Origin: CF-161 sp035259145
Lineage (GTDB): Bacteria > Chloroflexota > Dormibacteria > Dormibacterales > Dormibacteraceae
DNA: 13,056 bases
NCBI GenBank assembly: GCA_035259145.1
Contig: DATFWQ010000384.1
Location: 1-13,056 of the forward strand
Direction of reading: 5' to 3'
The position numbers were made by a program, and so were the translations under genes. Positions 6,259-13,056 of this stretch are shown here, in pieces. Positions within the stretch are counted from its first letter, which is position 1. Every line of letters starts with the position of its first letter. The notes below the pieces were generated by a model. It did no database searches, had not been told where the DNA came from, and saw nothing but the letters and a program-made list of their open reading frames with translations.

Positions 6259-8256
6259 GTGCGCATCGTCTGCATCGGAGGTGGTCCCGGGGGTCTCTAT
6301 TTCTCCATCCTGGCCAAGCGTGCCAACCCTGCCCACAAGGTCACCGTCTACGAGCGGAACCGACCGCACGACACCTTCGGCTTCGGGGTCGTCTTCTCGG
6401 ACGCCACCATGGACTTTCTCGCCCGGCAGGACCAGGGCACCTACCGGGACCTGATGAAGCGTGTCACACGCTGGGACTCGTTTACCGTGATCCATCGCGG
6501 CCGGGTCAACAGCGTCCGGGGCATCGGCTTTTCAGCGATCGAGCGCAGGCAACTGCTCCTCCTTCTTCAGCAGCAGGCTCGAGATCTCGGTGTGGAACTG
6601 CTGTTCCAGCACGAGGTTACCGACCCGAATGCCCACCTGACGGCCGACCTGGTGATCGGCAGCGACGGTGTGAACAGCGTGGTCCGCAGCGCCCTGGCCC
6701 AGCATCTGCGGCCCCATATCGAGGTCGGACCCACCCACTTCAGCTGGCTTGGTACGGATCGCCCGTTCGATAGTCTCACCTTTTTCTTCGAGGCCAACGA
6801 GCATGGCCGTTTCGGAGCCCACGTCTACCCTTTCGCGCCGGACCGGGCCACATTCATCGTCGAGACGGATGCGGAGACATACCGGCGGGCCGGGGCTGCG
6901 AGGTTCACCGAGGCAGACACCACCGCATATTGCGAGCGCCTGTTCACGAGCCAGCTGGGCGGTCACCGGCTGCTGTCAAACCGGTCGCAGTGGCAGCGGT
7001 TTCGCACCGTGCGTTGCGCCAGCTGGCACCATGAGAACGTCGTCCTGATCGGCGACGCCGCCCACACGGCACACTTCTCTGTGGGCTCAGGCACGAAGAT
7101 GGCCATGGAGGACGCGCTTGCGCTCAGCCGGGCGCTGGAGCGCTCTCCAGGCGACGTGCCCGGCGCTCTGATCGCGTTCGAGCAAGACCGACGCCCTCGG
7201 GTCAACCACATTCAAGCGATGGCGCGGACGAGCTTCGACTGGTGGTCCACGTTCCGCCATTACGTGGACTGGCCTCCGGCGAAGTTCGGCTTCCACTTCA
7301 TCACGCGCAGCCAGTTTCGGTGGGACACGCTGGTGGGACGCGACGCCTGCTATCTGCGCTCGGTCGAGGCCGCCGCCGGGATCGACGTCCGCTCGCGCGT
7401 CATGGCGGTCGAGCCCGCCGGGGGCGACCGCAGTGAGCTGGTGCGTCTTGCCTCCAGCCACCCACTCACGCTGACACGACTGCTGCCTGTGTCCGATCAG
7501 GGTCGCATCACGCCGGATGACGGCCGGCTCGACGACTACGCTGACCTGGCGTGCAGGTTCCGCCTTGGAGCCCAGCTCTCGCATGCGGGGCCGCGGGGTG
7601 CGTGTCTCCCACGCCGCTTCGGCACCGACCGGCCACTGCCCGCTGCTGAAGGCTGGCCGCTGCTGGCGGCGTCGGCCGTCCGCTATACGCCTGCCTCGGC
7701 TTTGCCTCAGCCGATGAATCGCTCGGACATGGAGCACGTCCGCGAGGACTTCGCAGAGGCCGCGCGCCGGGCGGCCTGCCTTGGGTTTCGCTTCCTGCAG
7801 CTGCAGTTCGGCCATGGCTACCTGCTCGGGACGTTCATCTCACCTCTGACAAACCGCCGCCGCGACCAGTACGGCGGCGGTATCGGGAATCGCATGCGGT
7901 TCCCACTTGAGGTGCTGCAGGCGGCGCGAGCCGAGTTCCCCGGGGAGCTTGCGGTGGCGATCTCGGCCACCGACTGGCAGGTGGGCGGCCTCACCGAAAC
8001 GGACATGCTGGCGGCGGCGCGCCTTCTCAAAGACGATGGAGCCGATTTCGTAACCGCCATGGGCGGCCAGACCACTTCACAGTCGAAGCCTCCTTACGGA
8101 CGCTGCTTCCAGATGCACCTCGCAGGCAAGATCCAGAACCACGCGGCGGTGCCGGCCATCGCCGCCGGCGGCATCACCGACCTGGACGACGCGAAGACCG
8201 TGGTCCTCTCGGGACGGGCCGAGCGCTGCCTGCTGGACAGCCTCCATCACACCTGA
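6259..8256 (+). CDS. FAD monooxygenase fused to a shortened Old Yellow Enzyme-like domain
   Basis: A 665-aa protein. Residues 1-375 are a group A FAD monooxygenase: VRIVCIGGGPGGLYF (dinucleotide motif, 7-12), GSDGVNS (about 134-140) and GDAAHTAHFSVGSG (265 onward). From about 415 there is an OYE-like segment: GRITPDDGRL, LGAQLSHAGPRG, FGHGYLLGTFISPLTNRR and AAGGITDLDDA. This architecture matches salicylyl-CoA 5-hydroxylase and 2-aminobenzoyl-CoA monooxygenase/reductase, which I recall as roughly 760-790 aa. The protein here is about 100 residues shorter. It lacks the first OYE strands (the NRVVxSPM region that helps hold FMN) and the C-terminal tail. The usual HxAH is QFGH (Gln516, His519). 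Hydroxylation of an aromatic acyl-CoA is plausible, but reductase activity is doubtful. I chose GTG at 6259 because the dinucleotide motif starts there; the upstream frame is antisense to the LOG-family gene. Confidence 0.85.
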   Translation: MRIVCIGGGPGGLYFSILAKRANPAHKVTVYERNRPHDTFGFGVVFSDATMDFLARQDQGTYRDLMKRVTRWDSFTVIHRGRVNSVRGIGFSAIERRQLLLLLQQQARDLGVELLFQHEVTDPNAHLTADLVIGSDGVNSVVRSALAQHLRPHIEVGPTHFSWLGTDRPFDSLTFFFEANEHGRFGAHVYPFAPDRATFIVETDAETYRRAGAARFTEADTTAYCERLFTSQLGGHRLLSNRSQWQRFRTVRCASWHHENVVLIGDAAHTAHFSVGSGTKMAMEDALALSRALERSPGDVPGALIAFEQDRRPRVNHIQAMARTSFDWWSTFRHYVDWPPAKFGFHFITRSQFRWDTLVGRDACYLRSVEAAAGIDVRSRVMAVEPAGGDRSELVRLASSHPLTLTRLLPVSDQGRITPDDGRLDDYADLACRFRLGAQLSHAGPRGACLPRRFGTDRPLPAAEGWPLLAASAVRYTPASALPQPMNRSDMEHVREDFAEAARRAACLGFRFLQLQFGHGYLLGTFISPLTNRRRDQYGGGIGNRMRFPLEVLQAARAEFPGELAVAISATDWQVGGLTETDMLAAARLLKDDGADFVTAMGGQTTSQSKPPYGRCFQMHLAGKIQNHAAVPAIAAGGITDLDDAKTVVLSGRAERCLLDSLHHT

Positions 8257-9077
8257 TGCGGATCGGCCTTGGCCTCCCTACGGCGATCGCCGCGGCACCT
8301 GCGGGCCTGACTCTGGACTGGGCGAGGCTGGCTGAGGCCGGTCCCTTCACCTCCCTTGCCCTGCATGACCGGCTTGTCTTCGACTCGCTGGAGGCGATGA
8401 CGACGCTGGCTGCAGTGGCTGCGGTCACCCGACGGGTCCGCCTCGCATGCCTGGTCCTGATCGCACCCCTGCGAGGCAGCGCTCTCGCGCTGGCCAAGCA
8501 GGCTCGCACGATCGCCGTGTTGGCGGGACCCGGCCGCTTCACTATCGGCCTTGGCGTGGGCCCCCGTCGCGACGACTACGAGGCCGGCCACGTCCTGTTC
8601 GAGCACCGCGGCCGGCTCCTGGACGAACAGCTGGCCGATCTGGTGCAGCTGGTCGGAGACGGCGTCGAGCTCTTGATCGGTGGTCGCGGCCACGCGGCCC
8701 TCGCACGCATGGTTCGCGCAGCGGATGGCTTCTGCCACGAGGGCGGAGACCCGCAAGCCTTCCGAAGTGCCGCCGATCGCGCACGCATTGCGTGGAGCGA
8801 CGCCGGCCGGCCGGGCAAGCCCGTGATCTGGGGCCTCGGCTACTTTGCGCTCGGCCCCGGCTCCACGGAGGTCGGACGGCAAGCGCTTCGGCGCTACTAC
8901 TCATTCACAGGGGTCCACGCCACCCGGATCGCAGCGGGCCTGCTGACGTCCGCCGACGCGATCACTGCCTATTGCGAGGGCTATCGAGAGGCCGGCTGTG
9001 ACGAACTCGTCTTGTTCCCCACCGTCGCCGACCTGACCCAGGTGGAGCGGCTCGGTAGAGCTCTTCAGGAGCGCTGA
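8256..9077 (+). CDS. LLM-class flavin-dependent oxidoreductase (luciferase-like)
   Basis: A 273-aa luciferase-like (beta/alpha)8 protein. It begins MRIGLGLPTA and shows the family's alternating pattern: FTSLALHDRLVFDSLEAMTTLAAVAAVTRRVRLAC, then LAKQARTIAVLAGPGRFTIGLGVG, RRDDY and the helix preceding LIGGRG. Members use reduced FMN or coenzyme F420, and the cofactor cannot be decided from sequence. It is somewhat shorter than the usual 290-340 aa. Its ATG overlaps the stop of the monooxygenase-OYE gene (TGATG), so translation is coupled and a shared pathway is likely. It may oxidise or reduce a product of the upstream enzyme, but that is inference. A hairpin follows 84 bp after the stop. Confidence 0.88.
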   Translation: MRIGLGLPTAIAAAPAGLTLDWARLAEAGPFTSLALHDRLVFDSLEAMTTLAAVAAVTRRVRLACLVLIAPLRGSALALAKQARTIAVLAGPGRFTIGLGVGPRRDDYEAGHVLFEHRGRLLDEQLADLVQLVGDGVELLIGGRGHAALARMVRAADGFCHEGGDPQAFRSAADRARIAWSDAGRPGKPVIWGLGYFALGPGSTEVGRQALRRYYSFTGVHATRIAAGLLTSADAITAYCEGYREAGCDELVLFPTVADLTQVERLGRALQER

Positions 9078-9161
9078 ACGTGATCGATGAGCCAGCGATG
9101 ATCGGTGGGCGTCGAACCACTCCTTGCTGTTGTTCGCTCGTGGCTCACGCAGAAAGCTGAG

Positions 9162-9187
9162 CGTTTCGGCCGGGAAGCGCCGAAACG
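9162..9187. terminator. Hairpin between convergent genes (likely bidirectional terminator)
   Basis: A perfect 9-base inverted repeat, CGTTTCGGC (9162-9170) and GCCGAAACG (9179-9187), encloses an 8-base loop. It lies in the 116-bp gap between the plus-strand LLM gene and the minus-strand TfoX-domain gene, 6 bp past the latter's stop. The position suits termination of both transcripts. T-runs are weak on both sides. Confidence 0.55.
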
Positions 9188-9193
9188 TGACAG

Positions 9194-9523
9194 CTACTTC
9201 TTCGGGAGCGTCCGAACGTATTCGAGGGCCTCCTCAATCCACGCCTCGAGCGACACATCGGTCTGACAGCCTTCAGGACCGACCATCACCCAGCCGGACA
9301 TCGGCCGGCCGGAAAAGTCGAACGGCCGTGCGCCGTTCATGGCAATCGCAGCTTCGAATCGCTCGGGGCCCACCCGTGCGACCAGGTCGTTCCTGATCAC
9401 ACCGACCAGCATGTTCCCGTCCAGCAGGAACGCCTTCCCGCCGAACATGGCTTTTTCCGTCACCCCGGTCGTGCCCGCCAGTGCGTCTCGGAGACGCGCC
9501 GCCAGATTCTCGTCGAAGGCCAT
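9194..9523 (-). CDS. TfoX N-terminal-domain protein
   Basis: A 109-aa protein made entirely of the TfoX_N domain. The hallmark MFGGKAFLLDGNMLVGVIRNDLVARVG lies at about residues 26-52, and FDFSGRPMSGWVMV follows at about 69-82. In gamma-proteobacteria TfoX/Sxy, this domain joined to a helical C-terminal domain activates competence genes. Stand-alone TfoX_N proteins like this one are common across bacteria and have no settled role, so a competence function should not be assumed. The ATG start lies 6 bp after the stop of the small membrane-protein gene, and the two probably form a two-gene transcript. Confidence 0.87.
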   Translation of the reverse strand: MAFDENLAARLRDALAGTTGVTEKAMFGGKAFLLDGNMLVGVIRNDLVARVGPERFEAAIAMNGARPFDFSGRPMSGWVMVGPEGCQTDVSLEAWIEEALEYVRTLPKK

Positions 9524-9529
9524 CGAGAA

Positions 9530-9730
9530 TCAGGTCCTGCGGGCCCGCTGCCCGAGGGCCAGGTATCCAAGCCCGAGGCCGGCGATCGCGACCACTATGC
9601 CAATGCCGAGCCACAGCTTCTGCCCGCTCATGAAGCTGCCGCGGATCACGTCTGCGCCCTGGAGCACCCATATCAGGCCGATCAGCAGCAGGAGCACGCC
9701 GGGTATCAGGTAGGTGACGCGAACCTTCAT
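9530..9730 (-). CDS. Small two-helix membrane protein
   Basis: A 66-aa hypothetical membrane protein. A first helix (about residues 5-22, YLIPGVLLLLIGLIWVLQG) and a second (about 38-58) flank a short loop, GADVIRGSFMSGQKLW. The end is basic (QRARRT). The helix, then GSFMSGQ, then helix pattern is seen in small conserved proteins of unknown function. The ATG at 9728-9730 is preferred over a longer frame from 9772, because a strong GGAGGAT ribosome site sits 6 bases upstream of it. It is coupled by a 6-bp gap to the TfoX-domain gene. I infer no function. Confidence 0.75.
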   Translation of the reverse strand: MKVRVTYLIPGVLLLLIGLIWVLQGADVIRGSFMSGQKLWLGIGIVVAIAGLGLGYLALGQRARRT

Positions 9731-9736
9731 CACGAG

Positions 9737-9743
9737 ATCCTCC
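9737..9743 (-). promoter_or_regulatory. Strong ribosome binding site, GGAGGAT
   Basis: On the minus strand GGAGGAT ends 6 bases before the ATG at 9730. It decides the start of the 66-aa membrane protein against the longer in-frame start at 9772. Confidence 0.7.
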
Positions 9744-9940
9744 GTGTTTGCGCTTCGGACTCTGAGGCTCAAAGTATGGCCCCGTCGATCTCACGAGGGC
9801 GCCACCCTGCTGCGGTGGACCTGTCTTCTCGACCTGGTGGCGCTTGCCAGCAGAACGATATCGCCGATCGCGAGATCGACGCCGTCAACCACGCCGGCCA
9901 CGCCGGACGGCCCCTCGTCACGGGCGAAGCCACCCCTGGG

Positions 9941-10149
9941 CAACTTCAGCTGCTGGCCGTGGCTGCCGGCGCTCTCGCCCTGGCGCTGGGAGCTCCCTGA
10001 CGATTTTGGGATGGTTGGTGATGGAAGCCTCCGGGTCACCCATGCCAATGCAGCTGGGATTTGGCGTCTCGCTGCTTGCCGCGTTTGGTGGTTCGGTGCT
10101 CGTGCTGGCCACGAATCCCGGACGGGCGCAGATCGGATACCGTGGCTGA
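9941..10149 (+). pseudogene. Possible frameshifted remnant of a small membrane protein
   Basis: One frame ending at 10000 gives a hydrophobic run, QLLAVAAGALALALGAP, then stops. The next frame picks up at once with LTILGWLVMEASGSPMPMQ and a second helix, FGVSLLAAFGGSVLVLATN, followed by a polar tail to a stop at 10147-10149. Joined across about 9991-10000 they would make a normal two-helix protein, so a frame error or indel is plausible. No clear start codon is visible upstream. Leucine/alanine-rich runs also arise by chance in GC-rich DNA, so this is tentative. Confidence 0.28.
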
Positions 10150-10457
10150 GCGCCAGCGCCTCCTGGATCGCCGCGACCGTGTGACCGTGCTGACGCTGTC
10201 GGGCTCAGCTGGCGGTCGGAGCGGTCAGTCAGTTACCTCCCGCCCGGACCACTGGTTTGAAGATGGCGGGGGGCGTCCGGCCGGCGGTGGTCAATCGCAA
10301 AGGTCTGGGGCGGCAATTGGACAGTCGCCCGCCATCAGGAGCGCCTGATGACCGTCTTCCGCACCGCTAGCTGAGCCGGCAACATCGCGAACTCATCACC
10401 ATCCTCGCCGGCATCCTCTGCACCCCGGATCTGCGGCTCCACTCGCCCTATCCGCGC

Positions 10458-10900
10458 TTACATGATCCACGTAAAGGGCCGGCGGGAAGCCATCCTCATC
10501 AACCGTATGCAGATGGAGAGCTGGTCGTCCGGAATGGCCGCCAACGCTTCACGCAGGGCGGCGTGGGTCTCCAGCGCCCCACGTCGTGCCTCCTCAGGCG
10601 CCAGCCAGCGATCCCGCTCCACATGTATCAGGTTGCGATCATGCAGAGCCTCATGCGGAGTGAGGAACGAGCGGTACGGCTCCTGATTTTCGCGGTCCGT
10701 CCGATGGAGCATCCCCAGCAGCCAGGCGTCGTACAGCCGCACATGTGACAGGACATCCGGGCGGACCAGCCTCTATCAAGCAGCGGTTCCTCGAAACGGT
10801 CTCGCCCTACCTCGTCGATAGCCTGCGGCAGCCGTCGCCACTCGGCAACCACCATGGCCAGCAGCTCGCTGACGCTCCTCGCCAGTCGAGGTTCACCCAT
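10458..10900 (-). pseudogene. DinB-superfamily gene broken by an apparent one-base deletion
   Basis: Two minus-strand frames together encode one DinB/ClbS-like helical-bundle protein. The first, from an ATG at 10898-10900, reads MGEPRLARSVSELLAMVVAE and onward to EPLLDRGWSAR, then loses sense. The second resumes with VLSHVRLYDAWLLGMLHRT and runs to the stop at 10458. Adding one G at about 10757-10758 (minus-strand CGGATGTCC to CGGGATGTCC) gives GWSARDVLSHVRLYDAWL, which restores the family's W-x-x-D-x-x-x-H motif. The joined product is about 147 aa. It seems to lack the last helix with the C-terminal histidines, so it may be truncated as well. A sequencing or assembly error in a short G-run is the main alternative to true decay. 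Confidence 0.7.
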
Positions 10901-11090
10901 CGCAGCGCATGCTTCCTCCGCTCGAATTACGATGTCGACGACAGTACTGAACGTGTTCTAACCATCTGGCACCCAGGACTCCCCGATCACGTAACGCGCA
11001 CGGTACGAGCCTCCCGGGCTACGGGGACCGAGCGGCCCGGGTCTATCGCACCACATGCTGGCAGGCACCACGTGACCTACTGCGCCAGGC

Positions 11091-11594
11091 TCACCGTGAT
11101 TCGGCGAACACTGCATCCTCATATGCCCCGACACTCAAGTCGGGCGGCTCGATGCCGTTGGCCCCGAGTACGGTGCAGACCTGGGTCCTGTGCTCAGCGC
11201 CGTGGGCGATAGCTTGAGCCATGGTTCCCCACCGGACGACCAGCTTCGCCTTGCCGCGCCAGGTCGTCGTGAACAGTTCGTCCGCGTCCGGATCGGACTC
11301 CAAGTAATCCACCCACCGTATGGCGTTCTCGGCGGCGCGATCGTCAAGCTCCTCGACCGGCACGGTGAGGTTCTCGATCCACCTGGGCGGGTCCTTGTCG
11401 GTCAGGTCGCGCAGGTAGAACTGCTCGGAAGACACCAGGTGGGTCAGAGTCCGTTCGATCGAGCCCATGGTTCCGGCTGCGGTCAGCTTCCGTTGGTCCG
11501 GATTCAAGCAGCGGCAGAAGTTGATGAGCTTCCGTGTAGCCCAGGAGTGGTAGGCGAAGAGTCGCATCAGGTAGACGGATGCCGCCTCAGTCAT
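11091..11594 (-). CDS. DinB family protein (putative metal-dependent)
   Basis: A 167-aa four-helix-bundle protein of the DinB/YfiT superfamily. The three-histidine metal site is visible: THLVSSEQFYL (His52) and AIAHGAEHRTQV (His131, His135). The segment FAYHSWATRKLINFC near the start is the usual first helix. Members include thiol-dependent (mycothiol/bacillithiol/glutathione) transferases and isomerases, and many have no known reaction. The ATG at 11592-11594 (MTEAASVYLMRLF) is preferred over a TTG two codons upstream. It lies 190 bp upstream of the broken DinB-like gene on the same strand, but the two are clearly different sequences, not a recent duplication. Confidence 0.88.
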   Translation of the reverse strand: MTEAASVYLMRLFAYHSWATRKLINFCRCLNPDQRKLTAAGTMGSIERTLTHLVSSEQFYLRDLTDKDPPRWIENLTVPVEELDDRAAENAIRWVDYLESDPDADELFTTTWRGKAKLVVRWGTMAQAIAHGAEHRTQVCTVLGANGIEPPDLSVGAYEDAVFAESR

Positions 11595-11924
11595 GCGCAA
11601 TCGCTTCGGTAATAGCCGTCAAATGCCGAGGTCCGGCCGGCTGAGTTCGAGACCATCTTGTGCTCGGTTCATCCGTCCTCGCTGGCCACCCCTGTCGAGC
11701 TTGAAGCCTAACATTGACCTAGAGGTTGTAGGCGTCGTCTGGCCTCTGTGGATGCGGGCCCCGAAGCGCGTCAGTCTCGTCCAAAGAGCCCTACTACGAC
11801 AGGTCGCGCGGGGTGTGGGTTTCGCGTGACGAGACGGCACAGGCGAGGAGGGACGGCTCCGCCGCCAGGACATCCGGTTCCGCCGGGCCGCACCTCTAAG
11901 GGCACCTTCGAGATCATTGTGCCG
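11595..11924. other. 330-bp divergent spacer, no gene seen
   Basis: This lies between the DinB gene (minus) and the SDR gene (plus), so it should carry both promoters. A TTGACC at 11714-11719 resembles a -35 box, but no matching -10 box lies 16-18 bases downstream. I see no strong inverted repeat and no ORF with family-like sequence. Confidence 0.4.
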
Positions 11925-12809
11925 ATGTCGAGCGCGAACTGGAACCCGCCCGACCTGCGAGGGACGGTGGCCGTCGTCACCGGTGCCAGCCGGGGTGCCG
12001 GCCGCGCTATCGCCGCAGTCCTGGGTGAGACCGGCGCGACGGTCTACGTTACTGGCCGGAGCGTGCGGGGCGGCGCCACAACCGAGGGACTGCCCGGCAC
12101 GATCCAGGAGACCGCCGAGGAGGTGAGCAGGCGCGGCGGGGTCGGCGTCGCGGTGCGCTGCGACCACACGGTGGACGCGGACGTCGAGAGGCTCGTCGCG
12201 CGAGTGCGTCGCGAGCACTGGCACCTGGACCTGCTCGTGAACAACGCCTGGGGCGGCTACGAGGCCCACGACCCGACGGCGTTCACCGCACCCTTCTGGA
12301 TGCAGCCGCGCACGCGGTGGGAGGCCATGTTCACCGCCGGCGTCCGGGCCCACCTTGTCATGTTTCAGCTCGCCGCGCCGCTGTTCCTCGGCCGCTCCGA
12401 GCGTGGCCGGCCGGGACTGGTTGCGAGCACGATCGCGTGGGCCTTCGGCGAACCGCTGGGCAATCTCTTCTACGACGTCGCCAAGGCGGCGATCGTCAGA
12501 ATGGCCTATGTCGCGGCGGAGGAGCTGCGGCCATACCGTGTGGCGGCCGTTGCGATCGCCCCCGGCTTCATGCGCACCGAGCGCGTGCTGGCAGCACACG
12601 CCGCCCGGCCCTTCGACCTGTCCGCCACAGAGTCACCCGAATACGTGGGGCGCGCACTGGCAGCGCTTGCCGGGGATCCCGAGATCATGCGCCGCTCAGG
12701 CCAGGTGCTCACCGCGGGGGACCTTGCCCGGGAGTATGGCTTCACCGACGTCGACGGCCGCCAGCCGGCTGCATTCCGAATCACGCAGGCCCGCCAAGAG
12801 TCCCATTAG
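11925..12809 (+). CDS. Short-chain dehydrogenase/reductase (DHRS1-like)
   Basis: A 294-aa classical-type SDR. It shows the NAD(P) motif TGASRGAG (19-26) with Arg22 and Arg27 nearby, the NNAW variant of the NNAG motif (106-109), a serine at 168 and the catalytic YDVAK (Tyr183, Lys187), then PGFMRTE after the last strand. A following Arg45 in TGRS suggests NADP preference. The NNAW/NNAY variant, the FW-x-x-P-x-x-x-W segment and the helix order recall DHRS1-like SDRs. The substrate is unknown, probably an alcohol/ketone pair in lipid or xenobiotic metabolism. The ATG at 11925 was chosen because it precedes the Rossmann core by a normal distance and has a weak GAGAT 10 bases upstream; the longer frame from 11748 is Arg/Pro-rich and unlike the family. 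It converges with the acyl-CoA dehydrogenase gene, leaving 9 bp. Confidence 0.9.
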   Translation: MSSANWNPPDLRGTVAVVTGASRGAGRAIAAVLGETGATVYVTGRSVRGGATTEGLPGTIQETAEEVSRRGGVGVAVRCDHTVDADVERLVARVRREHWHLDLLVNNAWGGYEAHDPTAFTAPFWMQPRTRWEAMFTAGVRAHLVMFQLAAPLFLGRSERGRPGLVASTIAWAFGEPLGNLFYDVAKAAIVRMAYVAAEELRPYRVAAVAIAPGFMRTERVLAAHAARPFDLSATESPEYVGRALAALAGDPEIMRRSGQVLTAGDLAREYGFTDVDGRQPAAFRITQARQESH

Positions 12810-12818
12810 CCGTAGGGT

Positions 12819-13056
12819 TCAACAAGCCCAGGGAGCGTTGCGGCGGTCCTTGAGCAGCCGCCGCGCCACGACCATGCGATGCACTTCATCAGGCCCGTCG
12901 TACATGCGGCCCCCACGCGCATCCCTGTACATGCGCTCCAGCGGGGTGTCAGCGGTGAGCCCGAGCGCGCCGTGGACCTGAATTGCGCGGTCGATCACGT
13001 CGTGCAGCATCTGTGCGCCGTAGAACTTGATCAGGCTGATCTCCACCCGCGCCTCG
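12819..13056 (-). CDS. Acyl-CoA dehydrogenase, C-terminal end (runs off the window)
   Basis: The last 78 residues of an acyl-CoA dehydrogenase on the minus strand; the gene continues past 13056. The visible part is the final helical bundle: EISLIKFYGAQMLHDVIDRA, then IQVHGALGLTADTPLERMYR and GPDEVHRMVVARRLL. The IQVHGALG and RMYDGPDEVH segments belong to the FAD-contact and C-terminal active-site region of ACAD10/11-type enzymes, which oxidise acyl-CoA to enoyl-CoA in beta-oxidation. The catalytic base lies outside the window. The in-frame GTG at 13044-13046 is internal, because the family sequence continues upstream of it. Confidence 0.92.
   Translation of the reverse strand, partial: EARVEISLIKFYGAQMLHDVIDRAIQVHGALGLTADTPLERMYRDARGGRMYDGPDEVHRMVVARRLLKDRRNAPWAC

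Larger units (their letters stand above)
9731..10457. other. Long stretch without an intact gene
   Basis: Apart from the ribosome site just left of 9744 and a possible broken membrane-protein frame (9941-10149), I see no supported gene here. Frames are open on both strands because of the high GC content, but their translations are low-complexity, rich in Arg/Pro/Ser, and resemble no family. A GTG-started frame at 10142 (VAERQRLLDRRDRVTVLTL) is not convincing. With the broken DinB gene that follows, the stretch reads as an eroded segment between two gene blocks. Confidence 0.5.

Noticed and set aside
6190..6495. N-terminal extension of the LOG-family frame
   Set aside because: It overlaps the monooxygenase start and reads as an antisense shadow; the ATG at 6189 fits the family.
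9194..9523. TfoX-domain protein as evidence for natural competence
   Set aside because: Stand-alone TfoX_N proteins are widespread with no proven competence role, and no com or pilus genes are present.
9791..10048. Minus-strand frame with VDGVDLAIGDIVLLA, reminiscent of a phage tail/surface repeat
   Set aside because: Only about a dozen residues resemble that pattern, there is no further match or phage context, and the rest is low-complexity.
10061..10348. Plus-strand frame of 95 codons after the membrane remnant
   Set aside because: Gly/Ser/Arg-rich sequence with no recognisable domain or ribosome site; it looks like chance in GC-rich DNA.
11714..11742. TTGACC as a promoter -35 box for the SDR gene
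   Set aside because: There is no acceptable -10 at the right distance, and it lies about 200 bases from the start codon.
11619..12599. Long minus-strand frame of 326 codons opposite the SDR
   Set aside because: The His/Arg/Gly-rich translation has no motif, while the plus strand has all SDR motifs in order.

Overview
This is a high-GC bacterial chromosome window with tightly packed, mostly catabolic or oxidative genes. The base composition, many GTG/TTG starts, zero-gap gene junctions, an SCPx-type thiolase, an LLM-class flavoenzyme and an ACAD suggest a soil-type, aerobic, high-GC lineage such as Actinomycetota, Chloroflexota or a related uncultured phylum. No 16S or other phylogenetic marker is present, so this placement is inference. 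I see no tRNA, rRNA, CRISPR array, insertion sequence or phage module.

Layout. (1) Positions 118-6189 hold six minus-strand genes read from right to left: a LOG/TIGR00730 family protein, a two-HKD phospholipase D-like protein, an SCO1-TlpA fusion, heme O synthase (CtaB), a metallo-beta-lactamase-fold hydrolase and an SCPx-type thiolase. After the first 62-bp spacer the gaps are 18, 9, 0 and 22 bp, so the last five look co-transcribed. SCO-TlpA and CtaB form a clear cytochrome c oxidase maturation pair (copper delivery and heme O/A supply). The other members are not obviously linked to that job. (2) A 69-bp divergent spacer at 6190-6258 carries two adjacent inverted repeats. It leads on the plus strand into a flavin monooxygenase fused to a shortened Old Yellow Enzyme-like domain, which overlaps by TGATG an LLM-class flavin oxidoreductase. 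(3) A hairpin at 9162-9187 separates this pair from a convergent minus-strand pair, a TfoX N-terminal-domain protein and a 66-aa two-helix membrane protein. (4) Positions 9731-11090 are eroded. They hold a possible split membrane-protein remnant and a DinB-superfamily gene broken by an apparent one-base deletion. An intact but different DinB-fold gene follows at 11091-11594. (5) After a 330-bp spacer comes a plus-strand SDR. It converges with the C-terminal end of an acyl-CoA dehydrogenase that runs off the right edge.

Together the thiolase, acyl-CoA dehydrogenase, SDR, monooxygenase-OYE fusion and LLM enzyme suggest breakdown or modification of lipid, terpenoid or aromatic acyl-CoA compounds in an aerobic respirer. 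I did not find a convincing new defence or mobile system. The most unusual item is the compact monooxygenase-OYE fusion, whose OYE half lacks expected FMN-site segments and one active-site histidine. It is paired with an LLM flavoenzyme behind a palindromic divergent control region.
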